Source: Bryobacterales bacterium
Lineage (GTDB): Bacteria > Acidobacteriota > Terriglobia > Bryobacterales > Bryobacteraceae
DNA length: 64,000 bases
Reading direction: 5' to 3'
NCBI GenBank assembly: GCA_025463005.1
Contig: JAOAPR010000096.1
Span: 1-64,000 of the forward strand
The position numbers and the translations under genes are program-made. Shown here piece by piece: positions 9,062-17,586 of the stretch. Below the pieces are notes generated by a model that saw only the letters and a list, made by a program, of their open reading frames with translations, was not told the origin of the DNA and did not search any database. Each line of letters begins with the position of its first letter. Position 1 is the first letter of the stretch.

Positions 9062-9829
9062 ATGAATTGTGTCATTTTGCAGCCCAGCTATATACCCTGG
9101 CGTGGATACTTTCATCAGATTAGCAAAGCCGACCTCTTCATTTTCTACGATGACGTCCAATACGACACGGGGGGATGGCGTAATCGTAACCGCATAAAGA
9201 CTGCCGCCGGGGCGCGATGGCTTACCATACCAGTGCATAGCCAGGGCGCGGAAACCTTGCAAAGGCCGATCAATAGCATCGAAATTTGTTGGGATCGAAA
9301 GTGGAATGCGAAACATCTTGCGGTGATAGAAAATGCCTACCGGACCGCGCCATATTTCAATCAGTATGCTCCACTGCTTCGGAGTTGGTACCAACAACAA
9401 CCCCGGCTGCTCGCGGATTTCACGATTCAGCAGACGATAGGCTTAGCCCGCGAGCTGGGCATTGAATCAACCAAATTCCTGTGCGCTTCAACGTTGTCCA
9501 TCCAGGGTACTAAGACTGAGCGACTCGTTTCGATACTCAAACAAGTCGGGGCCAACCACTATATCTGCGGACCCTCAGCCAGGGTATACATGGACGAAGC
9601 CCTGCTGAATGCAAATGGAATCACCCTGGAATGGATGGAGTATAGCTACCCAGAATACCCCCAGTTGTATCCCCCATTTGACCCCCAAATATCTATTATT
9701 GATCTACTCATGATGACCGGGCCGGACGCTGGGAAGTACATCTGGGGGAATTTCGCTCAGCGAGGTGGCGGAAACGATTGCCGTACACAGGTTTCGCTGT
9801 CCTCGCCTTACGCGGGTGCCGGGGAATGA
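9062..9829 (+). CDS. WbqC-like protein
   Basis: The 255-residue protein opens with ILQPSYIPWRGYF and YDDVQYDTGGWRNRNRI, the hallmark of the WbqC family found in O-antigen and capsule clusters. Family members are thought to act with aminotransferases in making modified amino sugars, although their reaction is poorly defined. No signal peptide or membrane helix is present, so it is cytoplasmic. It stands 100 bases before the sugar aminotransferase, on the same strand. The start at ATG 9062 is well supported by the conserved N-terminus. Confidence 0.85.
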   Translation: MNCVILQPSYIPWRGYFHQISKADLFIFYDDVQYDTGGWRNRNRIKTAAGARWLTIPVHSQGAETLQRPINSIEICWDRKWNAKHLAVIENAYRTAPYFNQYAPLLRSWYQQQPRLLADFTIQQTIGLARELGIESTKFLCASTLSIQGTKTERLVSILKQVGANHYICGPSARVYMDEALLNANGITLEWMEYSYPEYPQLYPPFDPQISIIDLLMMTGPDAGKYIWGNFAQRGGGNDCRTQVSLSSPYAGAGE

Positions 9830-9890
9830 GTTGGGTTAGTCGAGATCAAGTTGAGCGTGCGGATCTAGTGCGTACCTTTGCCTGACACGT

Positions 9891-9896
9891 TATGAT
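9891..9896 (+). promoter_or_regulatory. Possible -10 box before the aminotransferase gene
   Basis: TATGAT lies 33 bases before the ATG of the aminotransferase gene in a 100-base gap. The same hexamer precedes the WbqC-like gene. No convincing -35 box is seen at 16-18 bases. Confidence 0.25.
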
Positions 9897-9929
9897 GGCG
9901 AAGCAGCTTGTTTACGGTTAAGTAATCTC

Positions 9930-11144
9930 ATGAACAGTCTTGAAGACGGAAGGTCGGGGACCCGGCGGGATGAACAGCCGTCGATAACGTTCAATCGCCC
10001 CTTTACGGCCGGCAATGAATACAATTACATGCGGCAGGCCATCGACAATTTGCAAATATCCGGAGATGGCCCGTTCACCAACCGCTGCCATCAACTCCTG
10101 GAGGATGTTGTCGGTTGTTCCCGTGCGCTCCTTACAACGTCATGTACCGACGCCCTTGAGATGGCGGCCTTACTGCTCGATATTCAGCCTGGCGACGAAG
10201 TGATCCTGCCTTCCTTTACCTTCGTCTCCACTGCCAACGCCTTCGTACTCCGGGGAGCCAAGCCTGTGTTCATCGATGTCCGTCCCGACACGCTTAACTT
10301 GGACGAGAAGGCACTGGAAAGACTCATCACGTCTCGAACCAAGGCGATCGTGCCGGTTCATTACGCGGGTGTCGGGTGCGAGATGGACGCTATCCTGGAG
10401 ATCGCGTCTCGGCACGGAGTCGCTGTGGTGGAAGACAACGCCCACGGTCTCTTCGGCCGTTACCGCGGCAAGAATCTCGGCACGTTCGGCCAATTAGCTA
10501 CCCTGAGCTTTCACGAAACCAAGAACATAAGCTGTGGCGAGGGCGGTGCTCTGCTGATCAACGATTTGAAACACCTGGAACTGGCCGAAGTCTTCCGCTC
10601 CAAAGGCACGAATCGGAACCGCTTCTTTCGGGGCCAGGTTGATAAGTATACATGGGTCAATCTCGGATCGAGCTTTCTGCCATCCGATCTCCTCGCTGCG
10701 TTTCTATACGCGCAGCTTGAGGCGCGAGAGGATATACAGCGTCGACGAGAGCGTTTATGGGGTTTTTATGAGGCGCATCTTAAGGCATGGTCTCGCGAGT
10801 ACGGCGTGAGCTTGCCAGTCGTTCCGCCACATTGCGACCAAGCCTTTCACATGTTCTATTTGATTCTGCCTTCCTTACAAGACCGCCATGCGTTGATCCA
10901 ACACTTGTTGAAGTCGGGCATTTCTGCGGTTTTTCATTATGTACCGCTACATCTTTCCGATATGGGCCAGCGCTTGGGCGGCTTCGAGGGGCAGTGCCCC
11001 GTAACCGAAGACATTAGCGACCGTTTGCTGCGACTGCCATTTTTTAATGACCTGACTGAAAGTCAGCAATATGCCGTCGTCAATGCATTGGCTCAATTTG
11101 ACGGGTGGGCGACGAAGCCAAAATCTGCACGGAACACCGCTTAG
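9930..11144 (+). CDS. WecE/RffA-like dTDP-sugar aminotransferase
   Basis: This 404-residue PLP enzyme belongs to the DegT/DnrJ/EryC1/StrS family. TTSCTDALEMAA at 69-80 binds PLP phosphate, DNAHGLFG at 169-176 stacks on the cofactor, and K198 in LSFHETKNI is the Schiff-base lysine. The FHETKN and GEGGALLIN motifs are those of the WecE (RffA) branch, which makes dTDP-4-amino-4,6-dideoxygalactose from the 4-keto sugar and glutamate. The neighbouring WbqC-like and GNAT genes fit synthesis and acylation of an amino sugar for a surface glycan. I leave the symbol empty because the exact sugar is not certain. Confidence 0.8.
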   Translation: MNSLEDGRSGTRRDEQPSITFNRPFTAGNEYNYMRQAIDNLQISGDGPFTNRCHQLLEDVVGCSRALLTTSCTDALEMAALLLDIQPGDEVILPSFTFVSTANAFVLRGAKPVFIDVRPDTLNLDEKALERLITSRTKAIVPVHYAGVGCEMDAILEIASRHGVAVVEDNAHGLFGRYRGKNLGTFGQLATLSFHETKNISCGEGGALLINDLKHLELAEVFRSKGTNRNRFFRGQVDKYTWVNLGSSFLPSDLLAAFLYAQLEAREDIQRRRERLWGFYEAHLKAWSREYGVSLPVVPPHCDQAFHMFYLILPSLQDRHALIQHLLKSGISAVFHYVPLHLSDMGQRLGGFEGQCPVTEDISDRLLRLPFFNDLTESQQYAVVNALAQFDGWATKPKSARNTA

Positions 11145-11321
11145 CTTTTGTTAAGAGGCTCTGGGATCCTTAAAACACCCAAACGTTGTGTTCGCGAAAC
11201 TCGGTCCGACGCACTGCGACCTCCTTCTCCAGCCCAGTATTCGTGATGCGAGCCACCGAGACCCAGCGTCGGCAAAAACCTGAGAGGACGGACAATGCTG
11301 AGCATCCCCTGTGCGCCTCCC

Positions 11322-11526
11322 GTCTGTCCAACTGTATGTGTTCCCACCGATCAGGAGGTTACTCTGACGGTAGCGTCCCATATTGCTTGTCACCTGGTAT
11401 TTGAGAGAGCCGTTTCCGCAGCCGGAGCCACCCAAGCGATAGACAACCATCCTTGGGCGTCCAGGCTGACACAACTAGCCGAGCTGGTGTTAGGTGGTGC
11501 GTTTACAGTCACAGTATGATCCTGAG
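11322..11526 (-). pseudogene. Decayed BACON/Ig-like domain fragment
   Basis: On the minus strand one frame (11526 down to the stop at 11390) reads TVTVNAPPNTSSASC and DAQGWLSI. An overlapping second frame (about 11440 down to 11322) reads GCGNGSLKYQVTSN, then NLLIGGNTYSWTD. Joined by a frameshift near 11440 they resemble a BACON domain, whose usual motifs are VTVTAPSGCSW, WITI, SGNGSVSYSVAAN and GTITIAGQTFTVTQ. There is no start codon, no rest of the protein and at least one shift, so it is a relic of a secreted protein. The family comparison is by eye. Confidence 0.4.
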
Positions 11527-11528
11527 CG

Positions 11529-11562
11529 CCCGAAGTTAGAGAAAGCTCCCGAAGTTAGAGAA
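11529..11562. repeat. Direct repeat of 15 bases, period 19
   Basis: CCCGAAGTTAGAGAA occurs at 11529-11543 and again at 11548-11562 with no mismatch, in a non-coding gap. Two copies only; no function is evident. Confidence 0.7.
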
Positions 11563-11757
11563 GAGCTGGACTGGGCGGCGAGAACGAAGGGATAATTGTG
11601 ACGATTCTTGAAACACCCGCCTCACCCGGGGGGGAGTCAAGACAAAACTGGCCGCACACCTTTTTCCGACACCTATTTGACACCCTTTTGGCGCCTGGTT
11701 GGTCGAAAGACCAGACGTCGGAAGCAGCATTCAATGTGTAGCAGCCGAAGGGTTTAC

Positions 11758-12186
11758 TTACCTGGCCCCGGATTCGACCGGAGCCCCCGTGCCGGACGAG
11801 CCCAGGAACAGCTTCTTTCCGTCGGGGTAAGTGATATTTGAGCCGTTGGCGCGATTTGAGCCGTCCTTGGCCTGGAAGCCGTCGACGGAGATCTTCTGGC
11901 CCTTTTCGAGCGAGTTCTTGGTGAACCCTCGCCGCAGGAGAATGTTGGGACTGCCGCCCTCCACCATCCAGCTGGTCACTTTACCATCGGGACCGGTGAC
12001 ATCGATATGGATCCAGGCATGGGGATTGATCCATTCCATCTGCGTGACCACGCCCTCCAGCTTGACCTGCTTCTTGGCGTCGTATTCGGCCGCGAAGGCG
12101 TGATGCGCCCGAAGCGGCGAAACGGCCATCAACACAGCCAGCAACAACCCAGCCGTGGAAACAGCAACTGAGAGAGCTTTTCGCAT
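11758..12186 (-). CDS. DUF6152 exported protein, copy 1
   Basis: The mature part begins right after the signal peptide with HHAFAAEYD, then KLEGVVTQMEWINPHAWIHI, VEGGSPN and DGKKLFLG, the pattern of DUF6152 (usually 110-155 residues). The function of the family is unknown. I start it at ATG 12186 (MRKALSVAV), which gives a normal signal peptide ending ...SPLRA; the open frame continues to 12309 but overlaps the upstream gene. It has 142 residues and no cysteine. The four histidines (two at the new N-terminus, one in NPHAW, one in WIHI) could bind a metal, which is inference. It is the last gene of a B-A-DUF6152 unit, 16 bases behind the A gene. Confidence 0.8.
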   Translation of the reverse strand: MRKALSVAVSTAGLLLAVLMAVSPLRAHHAFAAEYDAKKQVKLEGVVTQMEWINPHAWIHIDVTGPDGKVTSWMVEGGSPNILLRRGFTKNSLEKGQKISVDGFQAKDGSNRANGSNITYPDGKKLFLGSSGTGAPVESGAR

Positions 12187-12202
12187 CAGATGATCTCCTG
12201 TC

Positions 12203-13258
12203 CTACTTCTTCGCGGCCTTGGCGGCTTCCTCGGCGGCCTTCTCGTCGGCCCGAGCGCCTTTAAGCATGTTGAACATCGCGTAGTTGCCTTCGTGGCAGG
12301 CGTACTCATACAACGGGAATTCCGGATTCAGCCGTAGAGGCATCCTGATGGTCCACGGTTTGGTCCACGTCTTGGGATCGTCGATGGTGGCTTCGTAATT
12401 GATCATGTCGGGCGCCACGCGCGTCCACTTTTCGGTGAGAACCATATCGGCGCTGTGGGGAGTGCCCCCGCCGTTTAGCCCGATGCCGTTCTTGTCTCCC
12501 AGGAAATTGGTGGTTTGGATCACCAGCGTGTTGCCTTCCCAGTGGCCGCGCGCATCGCCCATGTAGGACTTGATGTTCGATCCCGGATGAGGGCGCCCAT
12601 CCAGCGGAATAATCTTGGTCTCGTGGATCATCTCGTAGCGGATTGCGACGTAGCCGGGGCCCTGCACGATCTGTGTGCCGTTGTTGTAGATCACCGGAAG
12701 AATCGATCCCATGACGCCACGCGAAATACAGCGGTCATAGAGGCTCTGGTCCTCCCACGTTTCGTTGGGACCATGCCCCTGCTTGGCCTGCTTGGCCTGC
12801 GCCGCCTTCTGCTTCGCCTGTTCGGTCAGCTCGGGGATTCTGCCGTTCGGCGGATCCACCACCAGTGACGTGATCTTCTGCGGCCGGCCGTGCTCCAGCC
12901 AGTACCCGGGAGGATTGATTCCGACTTTCGAGTCCTTGGCGACGTATTCAACCTTGTCGTTGGCCGCGGTGCGTTCCGCCTTGGCTTGGCGTTGGGCGAA
13001 CTCCTCTTCGGTGACCTCGATTCTTTCTCCCGCCTTGGGATCGCGCTGCAGCGGCACCTCGATCAGGTCCGTGCCCGGCCATAGGCCCTGTAGATCCGGA
13101 TCGCCCCAGGGTAGCTTGGGCGGTGTGTACGCGGCCTTCGTTGCTTTACTGGGGGCCTTCCCAGACGGCGCCTGGCCCACGATGGGAATCGTCGCCAGCA
13201 GCACGGAAACTAGCACCGCCGTCAAGACCATGAGAGACGTCAGGACGCGCTGCCTCAT
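12203..13258 (-). CDS. Exported type A protein of unknown function, copy 1
   Basis: I do not recognise a named domain. The 351-residue protein has a signal peptide (to about residue 28) and the shared type A motifs in order: PWGDPDLQGLWP, VVDPPNGRIPEL, DRCISRGV, EMIHETKIIPLDGRPH, YMGDARGHWEGNTLV, INYEATIDDPKTWTKPW, and LYEYACHEGNYAM near the end. It finishes with an Ala/Lys-rich tail. Only two cysteines remain in the mature chain (DRC and YAC). Of the five A proteins this is the most divergent in the N-terminal half. It sits 13 bases behind a type B gene and 16 before a DUF6152 gene, so the three are co-transcribed. Confidence 0.75.
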   Translation of the reverse strand: MRQRVLTSLMVLTAVLVSVLLATIPIVGQAPSGKAPSKATKAAYTPPKLPWGDPDLQGLWPGTDLIEVPLQRDPKAGERIEVTEEEFAQRQAKAERTAANDKVEYVAKDSKVGINPPGYWLEHGRPQKITSLVVDPPNGRIPELTEQAKQKAAQAKQAKQGHGPNETWEDQSLYDRCISRGVMGSILPVIYNNGTQIVQGPGYVAIRYEMIHETKIIPLDGRPHPGSNIKSYMGDARGHWEGNTLVIQTTNFLGDKNGIGLNGGGTPHSADMVLTEKWTRVAPDMINYEATIDDPKTWTKPWTIRMPLRLNPEFPLYEYACHEGNYAMFNMLKGARADEKAAEEAAKAAKK

Positions 13259-13271
13259 TCAGGTTCCCCTT

Positions 13272-14093
13272 TCACTTCGTCGGGGGCTGTTTCTTGTACT
13301 TTCCGTATAACAGCTCCTCGGCGAACTCCACGCACTTGAACTCCAGGATCTGGGCGTTCTTTTCAGCTCTCTTGTAGAGCGGCATGCTGATCTTCCAAGG
13401 CCTGGTGAAAACGCTCGCGTCTTCGATGGTGGCCTCGTAATTCATGACGTCGTTGCTGGTGCGGTTGTAACGCTCTACCACGTGCACCTTGTCGCTGGCG
13501 TAATTTCCCGCCCGATCGAACCACGCAAGTCCATTCAGTCCAGTGACATCCACCACCAGCGTATCGCCGTCCCAATGGCCATTCGACGTCCCCATCCAGG
13601 TGTCCGAGCCGGCTTCGACAGGTTTCCCCATGTTAATCAACCGGTTAGAGCTCGCAAACTCGTACGCCATCAGGATGTCCTTGTTGGACTGGATGATCTG
13701 AAACGGAAAGGGCATATAGTTGGCGCGCGGGATCCCCGGCATGTAGCACTTCGCTTCCGGATCCTCGGCCGGCCAATTAGCTTTGTTCTGCTTCTTCTTT
13801 TCGAGCGCCGCCGGCTTGTAGGGAATCTCATTCCCTTCGACCACGCCCTGGCCGGCAGGAATCGCTCCAATTGCTCCGAGCTGCCAGAACGGAGTGGCGG
13901 TTGGAGAATGGTCCTGGAGGTCCCAATTGGCGGTATTATTAGCCTGCCAGACGCCGTTCAGGTTGGGCTTGCCGTCGGCCATCCGGGGACCCTTGTAGGC
14001 CGTCTGCGCCTGGGCTTCATTGGGAGTCATCATCAAGGAAAAACAGACGGCCGCAGCGGCGACCATCGAGAGAAGACTAAGAGGTTTGTGCAT
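13272..14093 (-). CDS. Exported type B protein of unknown function, copy 1
   Basis: Type B is a shorter relative of type A. It keeps DGKPNLNGVWQ at the N-terminus, AKCYMPGIPR, WMGTSNGHWDGDTLVVDV, MNYEATIEDASVFTRPW and a cysteine near the end (LEFKCVEFAEELLYG), but it lacks the EMIH...GRPH segment of type A. I start it at ATG 14093 (MHKPLSLLSM), which begins a signal peptide ending near EAQAQ; this gives 273 residues, two cysteines in the mature part and one in the signal peptide. It opens a B-A-DUF6152 unit. The function is unknown. Confidence 0.75.
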   Translation of the reverse strand: MHKPLSLLSMVAAAAVCFSLMMTPNEAQAQTAYKGPRMADGKPNLNGVWQANNTANWDLQDHSPTATPFWQLGAIGAIPAGQGVVEGNEIPYKPAALEKKKQNKANWPAEDPEAKCYMPGIPRANYMPFPFQIIQSNKDILMAYEFASSNRLINMGKPVEAGSDTWMGTSNGHWDGDTLVVDVTGLNGLAWFDRAGNYASDKVHVVERYNRTSNDVMNYEATIEDASVFTRPWKISMPLYKRAEKNAQILEFKCVEFAEELLYGKYKKQPPTK

Positions 14094-14232
14094 ATAGGAA
14101 GTGTCCGTCGAGGCGCTGTACGCGCCGCCGGCTTTCAATCCTACATTCGAACGGACCCGGTGTCAATCGAGAAGAGCAACCGCTCGATGACTCTCGCGGC
14201 TCGGAAAACCGGAGGTGGATTTGTGGCGCACC

Positions 14233-15042
14233 TTATGGTGCTGCGACTTCCTTCTTTGCAGGGTTCAGCAGTTCGTCCAGAATCTCCGTAAACGCGTTCA
14301 ACGGCTGCGCCCCGCTCAAGAGCTTTACGGCTTTGAGTTTACTGGGATCCTTATCGTCGGGATACCCGAAGTAAAACATGGGCGTTCCGCTCACCTTCAG
14401 TTTGGTTCCGTCGGCAACATCTCCGATCACTTTGGCGGCAAATTTCCCGGAGTCAAAGCATTGCTGAAACTTGGCTTGATCCAGTCCCAAGGCTACGGCA
14501 TGGCCTGGCATTTCCTTGACGTCCAGCGCCTGCTGGTTCTTGAAAAGCCGCTCGTGCATTTCCCAGTACCTGCCCTGATCGCCTGCGCATTCCGCTGCCT
14601 CCGCGGCCTTCTCAGCCAGCGGGTGGAGCTGCTGGATTGGGAAATTACGTAAGGCATACCGCACCTTGCCGGTCTTCACGTAACTGTCGATCAGTTTCGA
14701 AAAGGTGTCGTTGGCATAACGCCCGCAGTAGGGGCACTGGTAATCGGAAAACTCCACCAACAGCACTTTTGCCTTCGTGTCGCCAAGAGAATGCGCTCCC
14801 GCAGTGCTGATGTAGACATCCTCCATCGGGGGCTGCTTGCCCATCAGGATGTCCTTGACTACCTGGAGAGTCTTCTGCATCTCTACTTGGCTGGCTCTGA
14901 GAGCCTCCATATCTTTGCGGAGGGCGCGTAATTCCTCGTCGGCGGATTGGCCGAAAGCTGGGGAAATAGCCAGAGTTCCGGCGAGCAGAACAGCCATGGC
15001 CACGGGCTTCACGAAACCACTATAATTCGAGATCACCAGCAT
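14233..15042 (-). CDS. DsbA-like periplasmic thiol oxidoreductase
   Basis: The protein has a signal peptide, a charged coiled-coil segment (about 34-67) and a thioredoxin domain of the DsbA/Thioredoxin_4 type. The active site is CPYC at 103-106 (FSDYQCPYCGRY), and SGTPMFYF is the cis-proline loop. Enzymes of this form introduce or rearrange disulfides in exported proteins. GGAGG at about 15045 favours ATG 15042 or the GTG two codons later; the open frame to 15198 would overlap the upstream gene. It lies among genes for exported proteins that each carry two conserved cysteines, which makes them plausible substrates. Confidence 0.85.
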   Translation of the reverse strand: MLVISNYSGFVKPVAMAVLLAGTLAISPAFGQSADEELRALRKDMEALRASQVEMQKTLQVVKDILMGKQPPMEDVYISTAGAHSLGDTKAKVLLVEFSDYQCPYCGRYANDTFSKLIDSYVKTGKVRYALRNFPIQQLHPLAEKAAEAAECAGDQGRYWEMHERLFKNQQALDVKEMPGHAVALGLDQAKFQQCFDSGKFAAKVIGDVADGTKLKVSGTPMFYFGYPDDKDPSKLKAVKLLSGAQPLNAFTEILDELLNPAKKEVAAP

Positions 15043-15076
15043 TCCTCCAGACAGAGCGAGATCAGCGCGAATGAAC

Positions 15077-15112
15077 AAGCTCCTCTTCCGCGGGACGGCA
15101 GGAGAGGAGCTT
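15077..15112 (-). terminator. Perfect 10-base-pair hairpin between two minus-strand genes
   Basis: AAGCTCCTCT (15077-15086) pairs exactly with AGAGGAGCTT (15103-15112) around a 16-base loop. It lies in the 92-base gap between the HYR protein gene and the DsbA-like gene. On the minus strand TTGTTCATT follows, a poor T-tract. It may be a weak terminator or an mRNA-stability element. Confidence 0.45.
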
Positions 15113-15134
15113 ATTGCGGTTGTATCCAGACGGC

Positions 15135-17345
15135 CTAATGCGCCGGCGCCGAAACGCTGACCTGAGCAGCGGTGCTTGTACCGTGAGCGGTCGTGCACGC
15201 CACCGAGACCACATACGTGAGGGTGTGGCCGCCGTTACCGTTCGCCTGCAAGCTCAGGGTCAATGGCCCGGTAATGTTGTACATGCTGGGATTGATCGGA
15301 ACGTTGGCCGTGACCCCCGTAATCGAGCACACCGGGGCCGGGTCGCACGGGTCGGTATCCTTCACCGTGATGACTACCGGATCCAGCTTTTTGTTCGGCG
15401 GCGTGAGGACGTTCGGAAACGCGACCACCGACGCGATCGTTGGAGCCACGTCCTGGACCGTCACATGCGTTGTACACGCGTTCGTATTCCCCGAGCCGTC
15501 GGTAGCCGTACAGGTAACCGACGTTGTACCGAATCCGAAAGTCGATCCGGAGGGCGGCGCGCAACTGGCCGTTACCGCGGGGCAATTGTCGGAGAAGGTT
15601 GGAGTGATCGTTGCGGCCGCGCCGCTCGGACTGGTGCACTTCACAGTTTGGTCCAGCGGGCAACTGATGTTCGGATTCTGTTTGTCTTGAACCGTGACCG
15701 TGGCCGGGCAGGATGCACTCGCGTGGTCCGGGCTAGTGTCAGTAGCGGTTAGGATCACATTCGTGGTTCCCAGCGTGTATGGACCGGCAGGCGACTGGTT
15801 CAGCGTGATGCTCTCGCCGTCAGGATCGACCGAACCACTATTGACGGATGCGTTCGCGGTGCTACACAGATTATTGTCGGTGTTCACGATAACGTTCTTG
15901 CACAACGCCGAAGGCGGAACGCCCACCGTCCCCGTAATGCTTGCAAAGGCGGTTGTCGACGCTGTTGCGCAGCTTGTGTTTGCGGGCGCACAGGGGGTTT
16001 CATCGGTATCGACCACCAGGGTGTCCCCGGGGCTTCCAAACGGCGAACCCGATGCCGGGGCGAATCGCACGTTCGCAGTGAGGTCTTCCGAGCTGTGGAG
16101 CGTGGACGCAGTCGGTTGGCCGTTCAGCAGGCTATAGTAAGTCGGCGAAGTTCCTAGCAGCCTTATGTTGAGAATATTTAGATCGCCCTGCCCATTATTA
16201 TGGATTAGCGAGCCCTTCTGGGCCGATGTGCCGGCGTCCACCTCTCCGAACGCCAGGGTCCCAGGGTTTCCAGCAAGAGGCGCGGGGCCGTAGCGCTTGG
16301 TGCACGCAGTGACGTCATTGCTGAACTCCTCCTGAATCTTGAACCGATTTCCGTTCAGCACCATGTTGGTTCCGTCGGGCGCGAGATAGCCATAAATGAA
16401 ATTGCACTTATCGCCGATCTCATCATCGCCCCCGCCCGTTCCTGTCCATGCATCTAAGTGCGGGTCAGTGTTCGATTCGATCATTTCATGCGACACTTCC
16501 CCGAGGACGACGTCCACGGCTTGGCTATTGGGGTAACCCAGGTTTACAATCGCCGCGGAGGGGTAGCAACTGCCGTTCGACGCGAATGGCTGAAAAGCAT
16601 AGATCTTGTTGCCGCCGAAAAAGCTGTGGTAGGCGCAAAATACACCCGCTTGATTGGTCCCCACTCCTCCAGTGATAGCGAAGCAATTCCAGGTAACTCC
16701 GTCTTTTTGGAGGCCACTGCATTCACCGACGTCGGAGGGCGTAAACACAAAATATTCCACGTTAATCCCGGCCGCGGTCCACGCCGGATTTGCCGCAATT
16801 GCGACATTCACTTCGTTCTGAATGTCACCATCGGTGAGCGGACAGTTCGGCGTGCTCCCCACTGTACCCGTAGCGGTACCGTTGCACCCCGAAGGCGGGG
16901 CAGTGGTTGTATCCGTATAAGACGGCGCACCGAGTGATGCCGCATTCGGGACGGGAACGCCGGTTGTATCGCCATATTGCGTGACGATGTTGTAATATGG
17001 CGTTCCGCCCACGTTCTGGAAGAACTTCTCGACTCCAGCCTGATAGCCGGCCGGGAACGCCAGTCTGCCCGGCGGCTGCCAAAAGATCAGGTAATTGGTT
17101 GGGTTCCGCATTACGGGACCATGACTACTGCTGTAGGCCAAATTGGTGCCGGTAACAGCGAAACCCACCGCCGCCTGTTCAGCGCGATGTTGTGCTTCCG
17201 CGGGACCAGAGAACAAGTAGTGAATCTTGTTGCCTTTCGGGCTTAAGGTCTCGTGACCAAGCCCTTTAGAGGATGAGTTTGATTGTTGCCCCCATCCGAC
17301 AGCAGCTGCGCACAGGATAACCGCGGTTGCGGTTATGGTTTTCAT
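15135..17345 (-). CDS. Large secreted protein with choice-of-anchor and HYR domains
   Basis: The 736-residue protein starts with a signal peptide (MKTITATAVILCAAAVGWGQ). The first half (about 60-350) has the segment GEVSHEMIESNTDP followed by GGGDDEIGDKC, which looks like a zinc-peptidase-type helix (HExxE) with further acidic ligands, though I cannot assign a peptidase family. Residues of about 360-480 read as a choice-of-anchor D domain (GTLAFGEVDAGTS). Two HYR/Ig-like repeats follow (TVTVQDKQNPNISCP, THVTVQDVAP), and there is a final beta-rich part. Many cysteines are present, so disulfides are likely and the neighbouring DsbA-like enzyme may serve it. A 241-base AT-rich gap upstream probably holds its promoter. 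The function is unknown. Confidence 0.7.
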   Translation of the reverse strand: MKTITATAVILCAAAVGWGQQSNSSSKGLGHETLSPKGNKIHYLFSGPAEAQHRAEQAAVGFAVTGTNLAYSSSHGPVMRNPTNYLIFWQPPGRLAFPAGYQAGVEKFFQNVGGTPYYNIVTQYGDTTGVPVPNAASLGAPSYTDTTTAPPSGCNGTATGTVGSTPNCPLTDGDIQNEVNVAIAANPAWTAAGINVEYFVFTPSDVGECSGLQKDGVTWNCFAITGGVGTNQAGVFCAYHSFFGGNKIYAFQPFASNGSCYPSAAIVNLGYPNSQAVDVVLGEVSHEMIESNTDPHLDAWTGTGGGDDEIGDKCNFIYGYLAPDGTNMVLNGNRFKIQEEFSNDVTACTKRYGPAPLAGNPGTLAFGEVDAGTSAQKGSLIHNNGQGDLNILNIRLLGTSPTYYSLLNGQPTASTLHSSEDLTANVRFAPASGSPFGSPGDTLVVDTDETPCAPANTSCATASTTAFASITGTVGVPPSALCKNVIVNTDNNLCSTANASVNSGSVDPDGESITLNQSPAGPYTLGTTNVILTATDTSPDHASASCPATVTVQDKQNPNISCPLDQTVKCTSPSGAAATITPTFSDNCPAVTASCAPPSGSTFGFGTTSVTCTATDGSGNTNACTTHVTVQDVAPTIASVVAFPNVLTPPNKKLDPVVITVKDTDPCDPAPVCSITGVTANVPINPSMYNITGPLTLSLQANGNGGHTLTYVVSVACTTAHGTSTAAQVSVSAPAH

Positions 17346-17586
17346 ATATTGAATGGTCCCTTCGTTTTGCCGAAACGCCGATTTGGCGGGAAGAGTTCAC
17401 ATTGTACACCTACTTTCAATTTCTAAAAAGAATAATCTACTAGTACTCGCTTTTGGGATCTATAGATTTGTAATCCTTTAGTGACATGAAGAACGTGATT
17501 ACGCCGACCTCACCTCGCAGTTGAGCGCTGTGAGCGATTTGCCCTTTTAGAGTCGCTGCGTTTCAGGTGTTGGGGAAATGCAGGTG
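17346..17586 (-). promoter_or_regulatory. AT-rich gap, probable promoter region of the HYR protein gene
   Basis: These 241 bases break the array of exported-protein genes and are clearly richer in A and T than their surroundings. On the minus strand TACAAT stands about 55 bases before the start of the HYR gene and could be a -10 box; no good -35 hexamer is found at the right distance. Confidence 0.3.

Larger units (their letters stand above)
11145..11757. other. Gene-poor gap with a decayed domain and a short repeat
   Basis: About 610 bases separate the convergent glycan region and exported-protein array. It contains the decayed BACON-like fragment at 11322-11526, the 15-base direct repeat at 11529-11562, and an imperfect triple GGTGTC-type repeat on the minus strand near 11650-11690. 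No intact gene, promoter or terminator was recognised. Confidence 0.5.
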
